Below, piece after piece: positions 16,031 through 24,017 of a stretch of 33,312 bases of DNA (position 1 is the first letter of the stretch; each line of letters starts with the position of its first letter). The stretch spans positions 1 to 33,312 of the forward strand of contig ONOC01000016.1 in the NCBI GenBank assembly GCA_900319355.1, given 5' to 3'. The DNA comes from an uncultured Eubacteriales bacterium. Its GTDB lineage: Bacteria > Bacillota > Clostridia > Lachnospirales > Lachnospiraceae. The position numbers and the translations under genes were made by a program. Below the pieces are notes generated by a model. That model made no database searches. It was not told the DNA's origin and saw only the letters and a program-made list of their open reading frames with translations.

Positions 16031-17852
16031 GGAATTGAAAGAGGATATCCGGCAGAGATTCTGGATTTCTGTTCTGATCCTTGCCGTTGGTTTTCTGATC
16101 ATGCCGCTGACCATGTACTACTCGATGAACAGTACAGCAGAACTGGTGAGGGAGGGAATTTACTCTGCAAAAAGCGGTGCGGCGGATTTCCTCCGTATAT
16201 ACCGGGAGATGGCCGGGACAAAAGCCGCGCTGGTCGCGGCCGCATCCGCAGTCGCAGGGATCCTGGCAGCGGTGACCGGCTTTTCATGGCTGGGCCGTCA
16301 GGAAGCCGTGGATTTCTGGCACAGTGTGGCCATTGACAGAAAAACACTGTTTCTGGAGCGTGCGGCGGCAGGATTTTTTCTCTGTGTCATTCCGTATCTG
16401 ATTGACTGGGCAGCCGCGACATTTCTTGTACCGGTCGGATTCGGCGCCTTCACGTCTGAGATCCTGCGGGACGGACTGAAAGCCGTGCTGTTTTTCATTC
16501 TTTCCTGGATGGCTTTTTATTTCTTTATCACGCTGGGCCTTGTGATGTCCGGAAAAACAGGAACGGGCCTTCTTCTGGGCGCACTGCTGCTGCTTGAAGG
16601 ACCGGCCATGGTCGTTATTTTCTCTATGATCATGAGTACCTTTTTCGGCAGCATCGTTATGCCGGAGGGGATCCTGTCATATTGCTTTTCGCCGGTCACG
16701 ATTCTTTTCGGAGAAATGACAGGCTATTTCGGAGAAATGCCGGGCGTACCTGCTTCACAGGCTTTTCTGCTCATGGCCGGCTATGCGGCGGCGGGACTGA
16801 TCCTGGGCCTCATGGCGTACCGTTTCCGCCCGTCAGAATCCGCTGGATGCGGCATTGTGTTCAGCTGGACTTCCCATGTGATCCGCGTGGCTGTGGTCAT
16901 CACCGGTGCCCTTGTTCTGGACCTGGTCATGGGAGGCGATGCCGGTGCGGCAGGACAGGTCATCATTATCGCGGCAGGTGCCTTTCTGGCATCCCTGCTC
17001 TACGAGCTGATTTTTTACAGCGGACTCCGTCATTACCGGAGCGTGTGGAAAGAGGTAACGGTATCCTTCGCTGCCGCTGCAGCGCTGGTTCTGCTGTGCG
17101 TGTATGACCCGGCGGGACTGAACAGCTGGCTTCCGGCTGAAAGTGAGGTCAGGGAAGCGGCAGTGAAGATCGGGGTTCTGGACAATTACGGATACCGTTC
17201 CGACAGCATACAGGATCAGGAAGAGGTTCAGGCACTTGAAGGCAGATTCACGGACAGAACGGACGTCATCGCGGAACTCTCTGATAAAGCGGACACCGGA
17301 AACCGGTATCCGGATGACGATGATTATTCTGTACTGTTCGGATGGAAGCTTCTGAACGGACGCACGGTATATCGGAGATATGCTGTGCCTGTCAGCGCAC
17401 TGGATGAGTTCTGGCAGACCTGTGCGGGAGATGAAAAACTTGAGAATCAGTACAACCCCGTGGCACAGTTTGATCAGCAGGAAGGGAAGGAAAGCTGCGT
17501 GATCAGTTCAGCCTATTCCGGCGATGAGAAGACGATGCATCTGACAGATGAGGACTGTGCTGAGCTGAGACAGGCCATGATCCGCGATTCTGAAAAAACC
17601 CTGCCGTCGGAAGTCACAGATCTGGAAGCTTCATTTGTCATTATGGTCGGCAACAGGTATACTGATGATATAGATCAGGACACGTCAGGAGCATATTATT
17701 ATATTTATTATTATATTTATCCGGCATATGAGGAAACGCTGACCTGGCTTGCTGATCATGGTTATACGCTTGCTGCAGAAGAAGGAATGAACGGAGAAGA
17801 TACGGGCGCGGAAAGCGCGGACGTCGAAGGGGGTTCGAATGGCGATGAATAA
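16008..17852 (+). CDS. Multi-pass ABC-type permease with extracytoplasmic C-terminal domain
   Basis: A 614-residue integral membrane protein. About nine hydrophobic segments are visible near residues 18-38, 73-95, 119-142, 157-179, 187-210, 252-271, 289-308, 317-337 and 351-367. A hydrophilic domain of about 240 residues follows, rich in Asp and Glu. The layout fits an ABC-2 permease of the YtrC/YtrD kind, but I recognise it by context and topology rather than by a signature motif. The C-terminal region contains an odd aromatic run, YYYIYYYIYPAY, encoded by an AT-rich imperfect duplication at about 17693-17722. GGAGG and AAAGG precede ATG 16008. Its end overlaps the next gene by 14 nt. Confidence 0.8.
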   Translation: MTSAVFFKELKEDIRQRFWISVLILAVGFLIMPLTMYYSMNSTAELVREGIYSAKSGAADFLRIYREMAGTKAALVAAASAVAGILAAVTGFSWLGRQEAVDFWHSVAIDRKTLFLERAAAGFFLCVIPYLIDWAAATFLVPVGFGAFTSEILRDGLKAVLFFILSWMAFYFFITLGLVMSGKTGTGLLLGALLLLEGPAMVVIFSMIMSTFFGSIVMPEGILSYCFSPVTILFGEMTGYFGEMPGVPASQAFLLMAGYAAAGLILGLMAYRFRPSESAGCGIVFSWTSHVIRVAVVITGALVLDLVMGGDAGAAGQVIIIAAGAFLASLLYELIFYSGLRHYRSVWKEVTVSFAAAAALVLLCVYDPAGLNSWLPAESEVREAAVKIGVLDNYGYRSDSIQDQEEVQALEGRFTDRTDVIAELSDKADTGNRYPDDDDYSVLFGWKLLNGRTVYRRYAVPVSALDEFWQTCAGDEKLENQYNPVAQFDQQEGKESCVISSAYSGDEKTMHLTDEDCAELRQAMIRDSEKTLPSEVTDLEASFVIMVGNRYTDDIDQDTSGAYYYIYYYIYPAYEETLTWLADHGYTLAAEEGMNGEDTGAESADVEGGSNGDE

Positions 17853-19173
17853 GAAGAAAGCGGTGATTCTGACGGTGGTAATCGTGGCGGCAGCGGCCGT
17901 GCTCCTGTATTTTCTGATGATCAGAAAAGGCTCACAGGATGACGGCACAGGAACTGCTTATGTGCAGAGTGTTTCCACTGTCATGGATACAGGTATGGTC
18001 GGCATGGTGAACCAGTACGCCGGCATCGTGGAGTCACAGGAGACGTGGTCGGTCAGCAAAAATTCAGATGCCAGAGTGTCTGAGGTAAAGGTAAAAGCCG
18101 GGGATACGGTGAAGAAAGGCGATGTGCTCTTTACGTATGATACTTCCGGCTATCAGTCTCAGCTGGACCAGGCGAATATTGACATGCAGCGTCTGAACAA
18201 TGATCTGAAGACGCTGAATGATACGCTCGCTTCACTGCAGAAGCAGCAGAAGTCCGCAAAAGCGTCGGAGCAGGCGCAGTATACGCTTCAGATTCAGGAA
18301 CAGCAGCTGTCGATTCAGCAGAAACAGCTGGACATTCAGAGCAAGCAGGAAGATATCGACAAACTGAATGACAATATCAGCAACAATTCCGTCGTCAGCG
18401 AGATCGACGGCGTTGTGAAGTCGATCAATGACGGCACCACGGTCTCTTCTTCCGGAGAAAGCACGGATGCCTTCATCACCGTGATGAAAACGGGCGACCT
18501 CCGCGTGAAGGGAACGGTCAGCGAGCAGAATATCGGTTCCCTGACCGAGGGCATGGCGGTGACCATCCGTTCCCGTATCGACAGCGACAAGACCTGGAAG
18601 GGAAAAATCAGCAAAATCGATACGGAGAACGCGCAGTCTCAGCAAAGCATGTATGTCATCAGTTCGGATAACTCCGCGACAGGTACGAAATATCCGTTCT
18701 ATGTGGAACTTGAAAGCTCCGACGGGCTCATGATGGGACAGCATGTCTATATTGAACCGGATATGGGAGAGAATGAAACGGTCGACAAATCAGAAGGCAT
18801 CTGGATCGGAAGTTATTATACAGATCAGTCGGATGCCGCTCATCCGTTCGTCTGGGCGGACAACGGCCACGGACGGATTGAAAAGCGCGAGGTGACACTG
18901 GGCAAAACCGATGATCTGACCGGTGAAGTGCAGATCACTTCCGGACTCTCAGCCGATGACAGCATCGCGATCCCGGATGGCATCATCAGCGAGGGCATGA
19001 AGACCGCGCCGATATCGGAGATGCCGGCTGATTACGGACAGGAAGGCGGCGAAGTGCTTTCGGATTCGGGAACAGGTGCGGTATTTTCGGAATCGGTTTC
19101 CGGCATGAAGGCAGATGACGGCATGACAGGATCCGCAGAAAGCGGAACGGCGGACGGTGCGGCTGTGGAATAA
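17839..19173 (+). CDS. Membrane fusion protein (HlyD/MacA-like), first of two
   Basis: A 444-residue periplasmic-adaptor-type protein anchored by one N-terminal membrane segment (about 8-27). A biotinyl-lipoyl half-domain follows (EVKVKAGDTVKKGDVLFTYD, about 82-101). A Gln-rich coiled-coil hairpin (about 104-182) and the second lipoyl half (SEIDGVVKSINDGTTV) come next. Beta-barrel and membrane-proximal domains complete the fold. In a Gram-positive cell it would work outside the membrane, linking permease and substrate rather than an outer-membrane channel. AAGGGGG lies 5 nt before ATG 17839; ATG 17845 is possible. It sits between the YtrB/permease pair and the MacB-like pair, so its partner is ambiguous. 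Confidence 0.9.
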   Translation: MAMNKKKAVILTVVIVAAAAVLLYFLMIRKGSQDDGTGTAYVQSVSTVMDTGMVGMVNQYAGIVESQETWSVSKNSDARVSEVKVKAGDTVKKGDVLFTYDTSGYQSQLDQANIDMQRLNNDLKTLNDTLASLQKQQKSAKASEQAQYTLQIQEQQLSIQQKQLDIQSKQEDIDKLNDNISNNSVVSEIDGVVKSINDGTTVSSSGESTDAFITVMKTGDLRVKGTVSEQNIGSLTEGMAVTIRSRIDSDKTWKGKISKIDTENAQSQQSMYVISSDNSATGTKYPFYVELESSDGLMMGQHVYIEPDMGENETVDKSEGIWIGSYYTDQSDAAHPFVWADNGHGRIEKREVTLGKTDDLTGEVQITSGLSADDSIAIPDGIISEGMKTAPISEMPADYGQEGGEVLSDSGTGAVFSESVSGMKADDGMTGSAESGTADGAAVE

Positions 19174-19186
19174 CCGGGAGGCGGGC

Positions 19187-19873
19187 ATGATTCTCGAGTG
19201 CAGAGATATTTGTAAAAGTTATTTTGAGGGAAAGATGGAATTCCCGATCCTCCATCACATCAGTTTCTCCATGGAGGAGGGGGAATACGTGGCGGTCATG
19301 GGCCCCTCCGGTTCCGGCAAATCGACGCTGATGAATCTGATCGGATGTCTCGACCGGCCGACTTCGGGAGAGATGATACTGGACGGCACGAATGTCGCGG
19401 ACTGCTCCGACAACGAGCTGGCGGATCTGCGTCTTTCCAAAATCGGTTTTGTCTTTCAGACCTTTGAGCTGCTGTCCTATCAGACGGCACTTCAGAATGT
19501 GGAGCTTCCGCTGACCTATGCCGGCGTTTCCAGAAGTGAAAGGCGGAAAAGAGCAGCAGAGGCACTGGAGAAAGTCGGCCTTGCGGACCGGATGGATCAC
19601 AGGCCGTCGCAGCTTTCCGGCGGACAGAAACAGCGCGTGGCCATCGCCAGAGCCCTGATCAATCATCCGAAGCTTCTTCTTGCGGATGAACCGACCGGTG
19701 CGCTTGATTCGGCGTCCGGGGAGCAGGTCATGAAGATTTTCCGTGAACTGAACGAGGGAGGCACGACCATTCTGATGATCACACATGATGCCCACATCGC
19801 GCAGAATGCCAGGCGTATGGTTATGATCAGGGATGGCGTGCTGACGCCTGCCGGAGAGGAGGCGGACGAATGA
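19187..19873 (+). CDS. ABC transporter ATP-binding protein, MacB/LolD type (YtrE-like)
   Basis: A 228-residue ATPase with textbook motifs: Walker A GPSGSGKST (39-47), Q-loop FVFQTFELL (88-96), signature LSGGQKQRVAIARAL (143-157), Walker B LLLADEPTGALD (163-174) and H-loop MITHD. The FVFQ..LL pattern and short length are those of the MacB/LolD/YtrE group, which act with FtsX-fold permeases as mechanotransmission transporters. The start at 19187 is favoured by GGGAGGCGGG immediately upstream. An in-frame ATG at 19157 would lie inside the preceding gene. The permease partner is probably the gene at 21912. It ends in an ATGA overlap with the second fusion protein. Confidence 0.95.
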   Translation: MILECRDICKSYFEGKMEFPILHHISFSMEEGEYVAVMGPSGSGKSTLMNLIGCLDRPTSGEMILDGTNVADCSDNELADLRLSKIGFVFQTFELLSYQTALQNVELPLTYAGVSRSERRKRAAEALEKVGLADRMDHRPSQLSGGQKQRVAIARALINHPKLLLADEPTGALDSASGEQVMKIFRELNEGGTTILMITHDAHIAQNARRMVMIRDGVLTPAGEEADE

Positions 19874-21885
19874 GCGGAAAGAGGAAAAAGATCATCTCGG
19901 CTGTCCTGACGGCAGCCATCATCGCGGGCGCGACCGCCGGCATTTCCATGGCGGTCCGTGCGACGACATCAGACAGCACGGTTACGGTATATCCCGCTTC
20001 TGGCCTGAACTACGGCGGCTATTATGATTACGGGACTGACACCATGGACGGTCAGGTGGCCACGGACGCATCACAGGATGTTTACGTGAACAGCAGCGAG
20101 ACGGTCTCCCGGGTGGAGGTAAAAGAGGGACAGCAGGTAAAGGAAGGCGATGTGCTCCTGATCTTTGATACAAAGAAAACAGAGATCGGTCTGGAACAGG
20201 AGCAGATCAATAACCGGAGACTTCAGCTCGAGATTGAGGCGGCAGAGAAGAATCTGGATACCCTTTCCAGACTGAAGCCGGTTTCTCACTCAGATGGTGG
20301 CGATATCATTCCGGTGGATCCTGTGAATCCGGTGGAGCCGGATTCACAGGATGAAGAGGAGCCGGTGTACAGCGGCACCATCACAAAAGAAGCAGTGGAA
20401 GCCTTTACGGGCGATGCGGACGGCACGGCTGAATCTCCTTATCTCTTCCGTGTGGAGCCGGATGACGACGGATATGTCACGGTGGATCCTTCTTTTACAG
20501 AGGCACTCAGAGAAAAGGGGGAAGATGCTGTTTATTTTGTACTGCAGAAATTTGATGAAAATGATGTGCTTCAGAGCGCATTTCTTGCGGATGCTTACCG
20601 GATGAGCACGGACGGGGCACAGAAGATCAGCCTGATGCCCGTTGTCTCTTCCGAAGGTCTGACGGCGGAAAAAATCGCGGAGATTCTTTCCGCCATGGAT
20701 CTCACGGATGAAGAAAGAGAGCTGATCAGGAAGGCGGCAGGCATCGAGGTGCCGGCGCCGACAGAAGCGCCTGAACCCACGGTGACACCGGAACCCACGG
20801 CGACGCCGGAACCCACCACTACGCCGGCCCCTTCAGACGGGAACGACAGTCAGGACGGCGACAGTGACCAGGCCGGTGAGTACAGCAGCATGGAACATGC
20901 CGGCGGTGAAAACGGAAGAGATGCGGTGACTGCGGCAGTTCGACGGATCATCCCTGTGAAGGCTTCCGGAGAGACCATGGCCCTGCGTCCCGTTTCCGGC
21001 ACGACGGCGGATGCCTTTCTGACGGCGGAGATATCTTCGTCACAGACATCGGAGGGAGGGGACGGCACGGACAGCGGTTCTTCTGACAGCACACCGGATG
21101 CCGGGAGCATCACACTGATCCCTTCAAATGCGGAATACACGGCGGACGAACTGAAGCAGGCAAAGGAAGACACGCAGAAACAGATCGATGATATTACGCT
21201 TGACCTCAGAGAGTCAGACCTGAAAATCGCCCAGACACAGAAGGATCTGGACGAGGGAACGGTCAGAGCCAAAATGAACGGCTTCGTCAGAACCGTCGGC
21301 GATCCGGCGAAGCCGCCGACGGACGGCAGTGCTTTTCTGACCGTGACCGGTTCAGAGGGCATGTATATCAGGAGCGCCGTGTCAGAGAAGAATCTGTCGG
21401 CCCTGAAGGAAGGGGATACGGTGACGGTTACCTCCTGGACGACGGGCAATACCTATGACGCTGTGGTTAAGGACATATCGCCCTATCCGGACACCTCGGA
21501 TCAGTATTCCGGCGATTCGTCCGAATCATACTACCCGTTCACGGCCTATATTGATTCGGCGGATGCGGACCTGAGTGCCGGTGATTATCTGCAGGTGACG
21601 ATGACAGGAACGGCAGAGAACACGGACGACGGGAGCGGATTTTATCTGTATAAGGCTTTTATCCGTGAAGAGGCCGGTCAGAAATATGTGTGGCTCAGGG
21701 ACGGAGAAGGACGCCTGAAAAAGCAGAACGTGACGACCGGCGCCCTTTCCGGTGAGGGATGGGAGATCCTGTCCGGTGTGACGCAGGACGACTATATCGC
21801 CTTCCCTTACGGAAAAAATCTGAAAGACGGCGCAAAGACAAAAGAAGGCACGATTGATGAGCTTTACAGTGCCATGTACAGCTGA
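19870..21885 (+). CDS. Membrane fusion protein with a large insertion in its coiled coil
   Basis: A 671-residue HlyD/MacA-type adaptor, much longer than the usual 350-450. One membrane segment lies near residues 9-28. The first lipoyl half is SRVEVKEGQQVKEGDVLLIFD (in two parts, 80-88 and 89-100), followed by the first coiled-coil arm (about 101-137). The second arm (about 422-462) leads to the second lipoyl half, AKMNGFVRTVGDPA. Between the arms lie about 285 inserted residues: a mixed folded segment (about 165-255), a helical segment (about 264-291), a Pro/Glu/Thr linker (296-322) and a Ser/Gly/Asp-rich region. I do not recognise the insert. It overlaps the ATPase stop by ATGA and precedes the MacB-like permease by 26 nt. 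Confidence 0.88.
   Translation: MSGKRKKIISAVLTAAIIAGATAGISMAVRATTSDSTVTVYPASGLNYGGYYDYGTDTMDGQVATDASQDVYVNSSETVSRVEVKEGQQVKEGDVLLIFDTKKTEIGLEQEQINNRRLQLEIEAAEKNLDTLSRLKPVSHSDGGDIIPVDPVNPVEPDSQDEEEPVYSGTITKEAVEAFTGDADGTAESPYLFRVEPDDDGYVTVDPSFTEALREKGEDAVYFVLQKFDENDVLQSAFLADAYRMSTDGAQKISLMPVVSSEGLTAEKIAEILSAMDLTDEERELIRKAAGIEVPAPTEAPEPTVTPEPTATPEPTTTPAPSDGNDSQDGDSDQAGEYSSMEHAGGENGRDAVTAAVRRIIPVKASGETMALRPVSGTTADAFLTAEISSSQTSEGGDGTDSGSSDSTPDAGSITLIPSNAEYTADELKQAKEDTQKQIDDITLDLRESDLKIAQTQKDLDEGTVRAKMNGFVRTVGDPAKPPTDGSAFLTVTGSEGMYIRSAVSEKNLSALKEGDTVTVTSWTTGNTYDAVVKDISPYPDTSDQYSGDSSESYYPFTAYIDSADADLSAGDYLQVTMTGTAENTDDGSGFYLYKAFIREEAGQKYVWLRDGEGRLKKQNVTTGALSGEGWEILSGVTQDDYIAFPYGKNLKDGAKTKEGTIDELYSAMYS
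20770..20823 (+). repeat. 18-nt coding repeat (PEPTxT) x3
   Basis: Three 18-nt units at 20770, 20788 and 20806 encode PEPTVT, PEPTAT and PEPTTT. The result is an extended, probably flexible linker in the insertion of the second membrane fusion protein. It is a coding repeat, not a CRISPR array. Confidence 0.85.
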
Positions 21886-21911
21886 CGGCCCGGAAGGAAC
21901 GGAGGATTATT

Positions 21912-23186
21912 ATGGGTGAAAATATAAGACTTGCCTTTCAGGGCGTCTGGGCGCACAAGATGCGTTCCTTTCTTACCATGCTCGGCGTCATCATCGGCAT
22001 TGCATCCATCATTGCCATCGTTTCCACCATCAGGGGAACGAACGAGCAGATCATGCAGAACCTCATCGGCGCGGGCAATAATAATGTGAAAATCACCCTC
22101 AGACAGGGCGAGGACGATTATTACATGGATAACGGACTTCCGGACGGCGTATCGGTGGTCACGGATGAACAGAAGAAGGAAATACGCTCGCTGGATGATG
22201 TGGCGGATGCTTCCTTCTATACCTGGCGTTCCTATGCGCAGTCAGTTACGGCGGGAAGCCACACCATGGATACCGGTTCGGTCTGCGGCGTCGATGAACA
22301 CTATCTGTCAACGACAGGACTTGCGGTGTACAGCGGCCGTCCGTTCACAGATGCGGATTTTGACCGGATGAATAAGGTGGTACTCCTGGATGAGACGGCG
22401 GCTTCACAGCTTTTTCCTGAGGGAGGCGCTGTCGGCAGCATCGTTGAGATCATCGGGGAACCGTTTACCGTGATCGGGCTTGTGAAAAGAAGCGACAGCT
22501 TTGAGCCCTCGATCAGCTCGCTTCAGGATTACATGACCTATGAGCAGTCTGCTTCAGGGATGCTGATCATGCCGCTGCCTGACTGGCCGATTGTCTATAT
22601 GTACGATGAACCTCAGAACTGCGTGGTGCGTGCGAAGGAAACGAAGAAGATGAGTGACGTCGGAAAAGAAGTGGAAAAAATCATGCAGCAGTCGGTGACT
22701 CAGGCCGGTACTTCGGGTTCGGATGACGAATCGGCTGCGGTTACCTACAAGGCCGAGGATCTGCTGGAGAAGGCGAAAAATCAGCAGCAGCTTGCGGCCA
22801 GCACAAATAATCTTCTGATCTGGATCGCCAGCATCGCCCTGCTGGTCGGCGGCATCGGCGTTATGAATATTATGCTGGTGTCGGTAACAGAGCGGACGAA
22901 TGAGATCGGACTGAAGAAGGCGCTCGGAGCGAGAAAGCAGCGGATCATGAGTCAGTTCCTGACGGAATCCGTTGTGCTGACAAGTCTCGGAGGAATTCTC
23001 GGCGTCATCGCCGGCATCATTCTGGCGGAGGTCATCGCGAAGACCACGCAGACGCCGGTGGCCATCAGCGTTCCCTCCATCTTCATCGGCGTCGGTTTCT
23101 CCATGCTGATCGGCGTGATCTTCGGCATCCTGCCCGCAAGAAAGGCGGCAAATCTGGATCCGATTGAAGCACTGAGACGCGAGTGA
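21912..23186 (+). CDS. ABC permease, MacB/FtsX fold (YtrF-like)
   Basis: A 424-residue permease with MacB topology. One N-terminal membrane segment (about 19-40) is followed by a large extracytoplasmic domain (about 41-300) and three C-terminal segments (about 303-326, 353-376 and 388-407). Family motifs include KMRSFLTMLGVIIGI, GGIGVMNIMLVSVTERTNEIG, LKKALGARK and the terminal ARKAANLDPIEALR. AGGA sits before the ATG at 21912. Together with the ATPase at 19187 it should form a mechanotransmission ABC unit that drives an extracytoplasmic adaptor. It is the last gene of the operon and is followed by a very stable hairpin. Confidence 0.95.
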   Translation: MGENIRLAFQGVWAHKMRSFLTMLGVIIGIASIIAIVSTIRGTNEQIMQNLIGAGNNNVKITLRQGEDDYYMDNGLPDGVSVVTDEQKKEIRSLDDVADASFYTWRSYAQSVTAGSHTMDTGSVCGVDEHYLSTTGLAVYSGRPFTDADFDRMNKVVLLDETAASQLFPEGGAVGSIVEIIGEPFTVIGLVKRSDSFEPSISSLQDYMTYEQSASGMLIMPLPDWPIVYMYDEPQNCVVRAKETKKMSDVGKEVEKIMQQSVTQAGTSGSDDESAAVTYKAEDLLEKAKNQQQLAASTNNLLIWIASIALLVGGIGVMNIMLVSVTERTNEIGLKKALGARKQRIMSQFLTESVVLTSLGGILGVIAGIILAEVIAKTTQTPVAISVPSIFIGVGFSMLIGVIFGILPARKAANLDPIEALRRE

Positions 23187-23193
23187 GCGGCAG

Positions 23194-23225
23194 CAGGGCC
23201 CCGGAGCATCGGCTCCGGGGCCCTG
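23194..23225 (+). terminator. Very stable hairpin between convergent genes
   Basis: A perfect 14-bp GC-rich stem, CAGGGCCCCGGAGC with its complement, has a 4-nt loop ATCG and lies 7 nt after the permease stop. No T tract adjoins either side. It separates the operon from the convergent LUD gene and probably limits read-through in both directions. Confidence 0.6.
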
Positions 23226-23252
23226 AACGTTACAGCTGATTTTCCTGATTTT

Positions 23253-23885
23253 TTAATAACCGAGATCTTCACCGACGAGCACGATTTTAATCCGGCCGTC
23301 GTGTCTGGAATGGCGGGTAATGACTTCCTGGCAGCAGATGGTGTTGGGATGGCAGTCTCCGCAGACACCGGTCACCGCGCACGGTGTTTTGCATCCGAGG
23401 CGCACGCAGTTCGCCGGTGAGGCCACGTTGTGAATCCGCCGGAAAGCATCTTCAATACTGACCGTGAACTTATTCATACCGGCAACGATAATGACGTGAG
23501 CCGGTCCCTGAATCAGGAAGCAGACGCGGTTTCCGTTTCCGTCGATATTGACGAGTTCACCGTCAGCGGTAAAGGCGTTGGTGCTCATCAGGAAATAGTC
23601 GGCCATCATCTGCCTGGCCATCATCTGACGCTTTTCCTCCGGTGTCTTCGCGGTTTCCCGTTCAATAAAATCATAATTGCCGTTCTTTACGGCATCAAAA
23701 ATCCCCGTCTCCTTCAGTGTCATGGAGCCGCCGTAGGCAACGCTTGATCCTTCCGGGATCAGCTCAAGCACCTTTTTCAGCGCTTCCTCCTTCGTATCAG
23801 TATAAAAGGCTTCCATATTGCGGGCTGCAAATTTCCTGATCATGGTCTGGCCGAGATGGCGGTAGTTTTCCTGTTTCGGTGTCAT
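23253..23885 (-). CDS. LUD-domain protein (lactate utilization, YkgG/LutC-like)
   Basis: A 210-residue standalone LUD-domain protein (former DUF162), the only minus-strand gene here. The glycine-containing AYGGSMTLKETGIF (50-63) and the core MSTNAFTADGELVNIDGNGNR (100-120, in two parts) are typical of the family. The C-terminal end is cysteine-rich (C160, 165, 169, 175, 178, 184 and 185), as in many clostridial members, and could bind a metal or Fe-S centre. Homologues in lutABC work in lactate oxidation; no lutA or lutB is present, so its role here is open. The start at 23885 has a perfect AGGAGGG six bases upstream. The frame stays open far upstream without a comparable ribosome site. Confidence 0.9.
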   Translation of the reverse strand: MTPKQENYRHLGQTMIRKFAARNMEAFYTDTKEEALKKVLELIPEGSSVAYGGSMTLKETGIFDAVKNGNYDFIERETAKTPEEKRQMMARQMMADYFLMSTNAFTADGELVNIDGNGNRVCFLIQGPAHVIIVAGMNKFTVSIEDAFRRIHNVASPANCVRLGCKTPCAVTGVCGDCHPNTICCQEVITRHSRHDGRIKIVLVGEDLGY

Positions 23886-23928
23886 AGTTTTCCCTCCTGA
23901 ATAACCGTAATTCCGTTTCTCCGCTTTC

Positions 23929-23957
23929 TTGCATAACGGAACCGTTTTTATTATACT
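23929..23957 (+). promoter_or_regulatory. Promoter of the CBS-pair gene
   Basis: TTGCAT (23929-23934) and TATACT (23952-23957) are spaced by 17 nt. Transcription would begin near 23964. The -10 overlaps the -10 of the opposing LUD promoter. Confidence 0.72.
23950..23955 (-). promoter_or_regulatory. -10 element of the LUD gene
   Basis: On the minus strand a perfect TATAAT occupies 23955-23950, about 65 nt before the LUD start. Its -35 is poor (ATGCCG at 17 nt), suggesting that an activator is needed or that expression is weak. Confidence 0.5.
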
Positions 23958-23972
23958 TAATCTGCTGTTATT

Positions 23973-23999
23973 CGGCATAATATTTTTGCCGGATTTTTT
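23973..23999 (+). promoter_or_regulatory. Leader hairpin plus T tract upstream of the CBS-pair gene
   Basis: CGGCA (23973-23977) and TGCCG (23987-23991) form a short stem, followed by GA and six T residues. It looks like a small attenuator or a 5' stabilising stem, lying within about 10 nt of the predicted transcription start. The same inverted repeat could instead be an operator between the divergent genes. Confidence 0.4.
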
Positions 24000-24017
24000 A
24001 TGAAAAAGGGGTTTTAC

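Noticed and set aside
14694..23186. Bacteriocin or lantibiotic biosynthetic cluster
   Set aside because: No precursor peptide, modification enzyme or processing peptidase is encoded in or beside the transport operon. The CPBP gene is 4 kb away and in a different unit.
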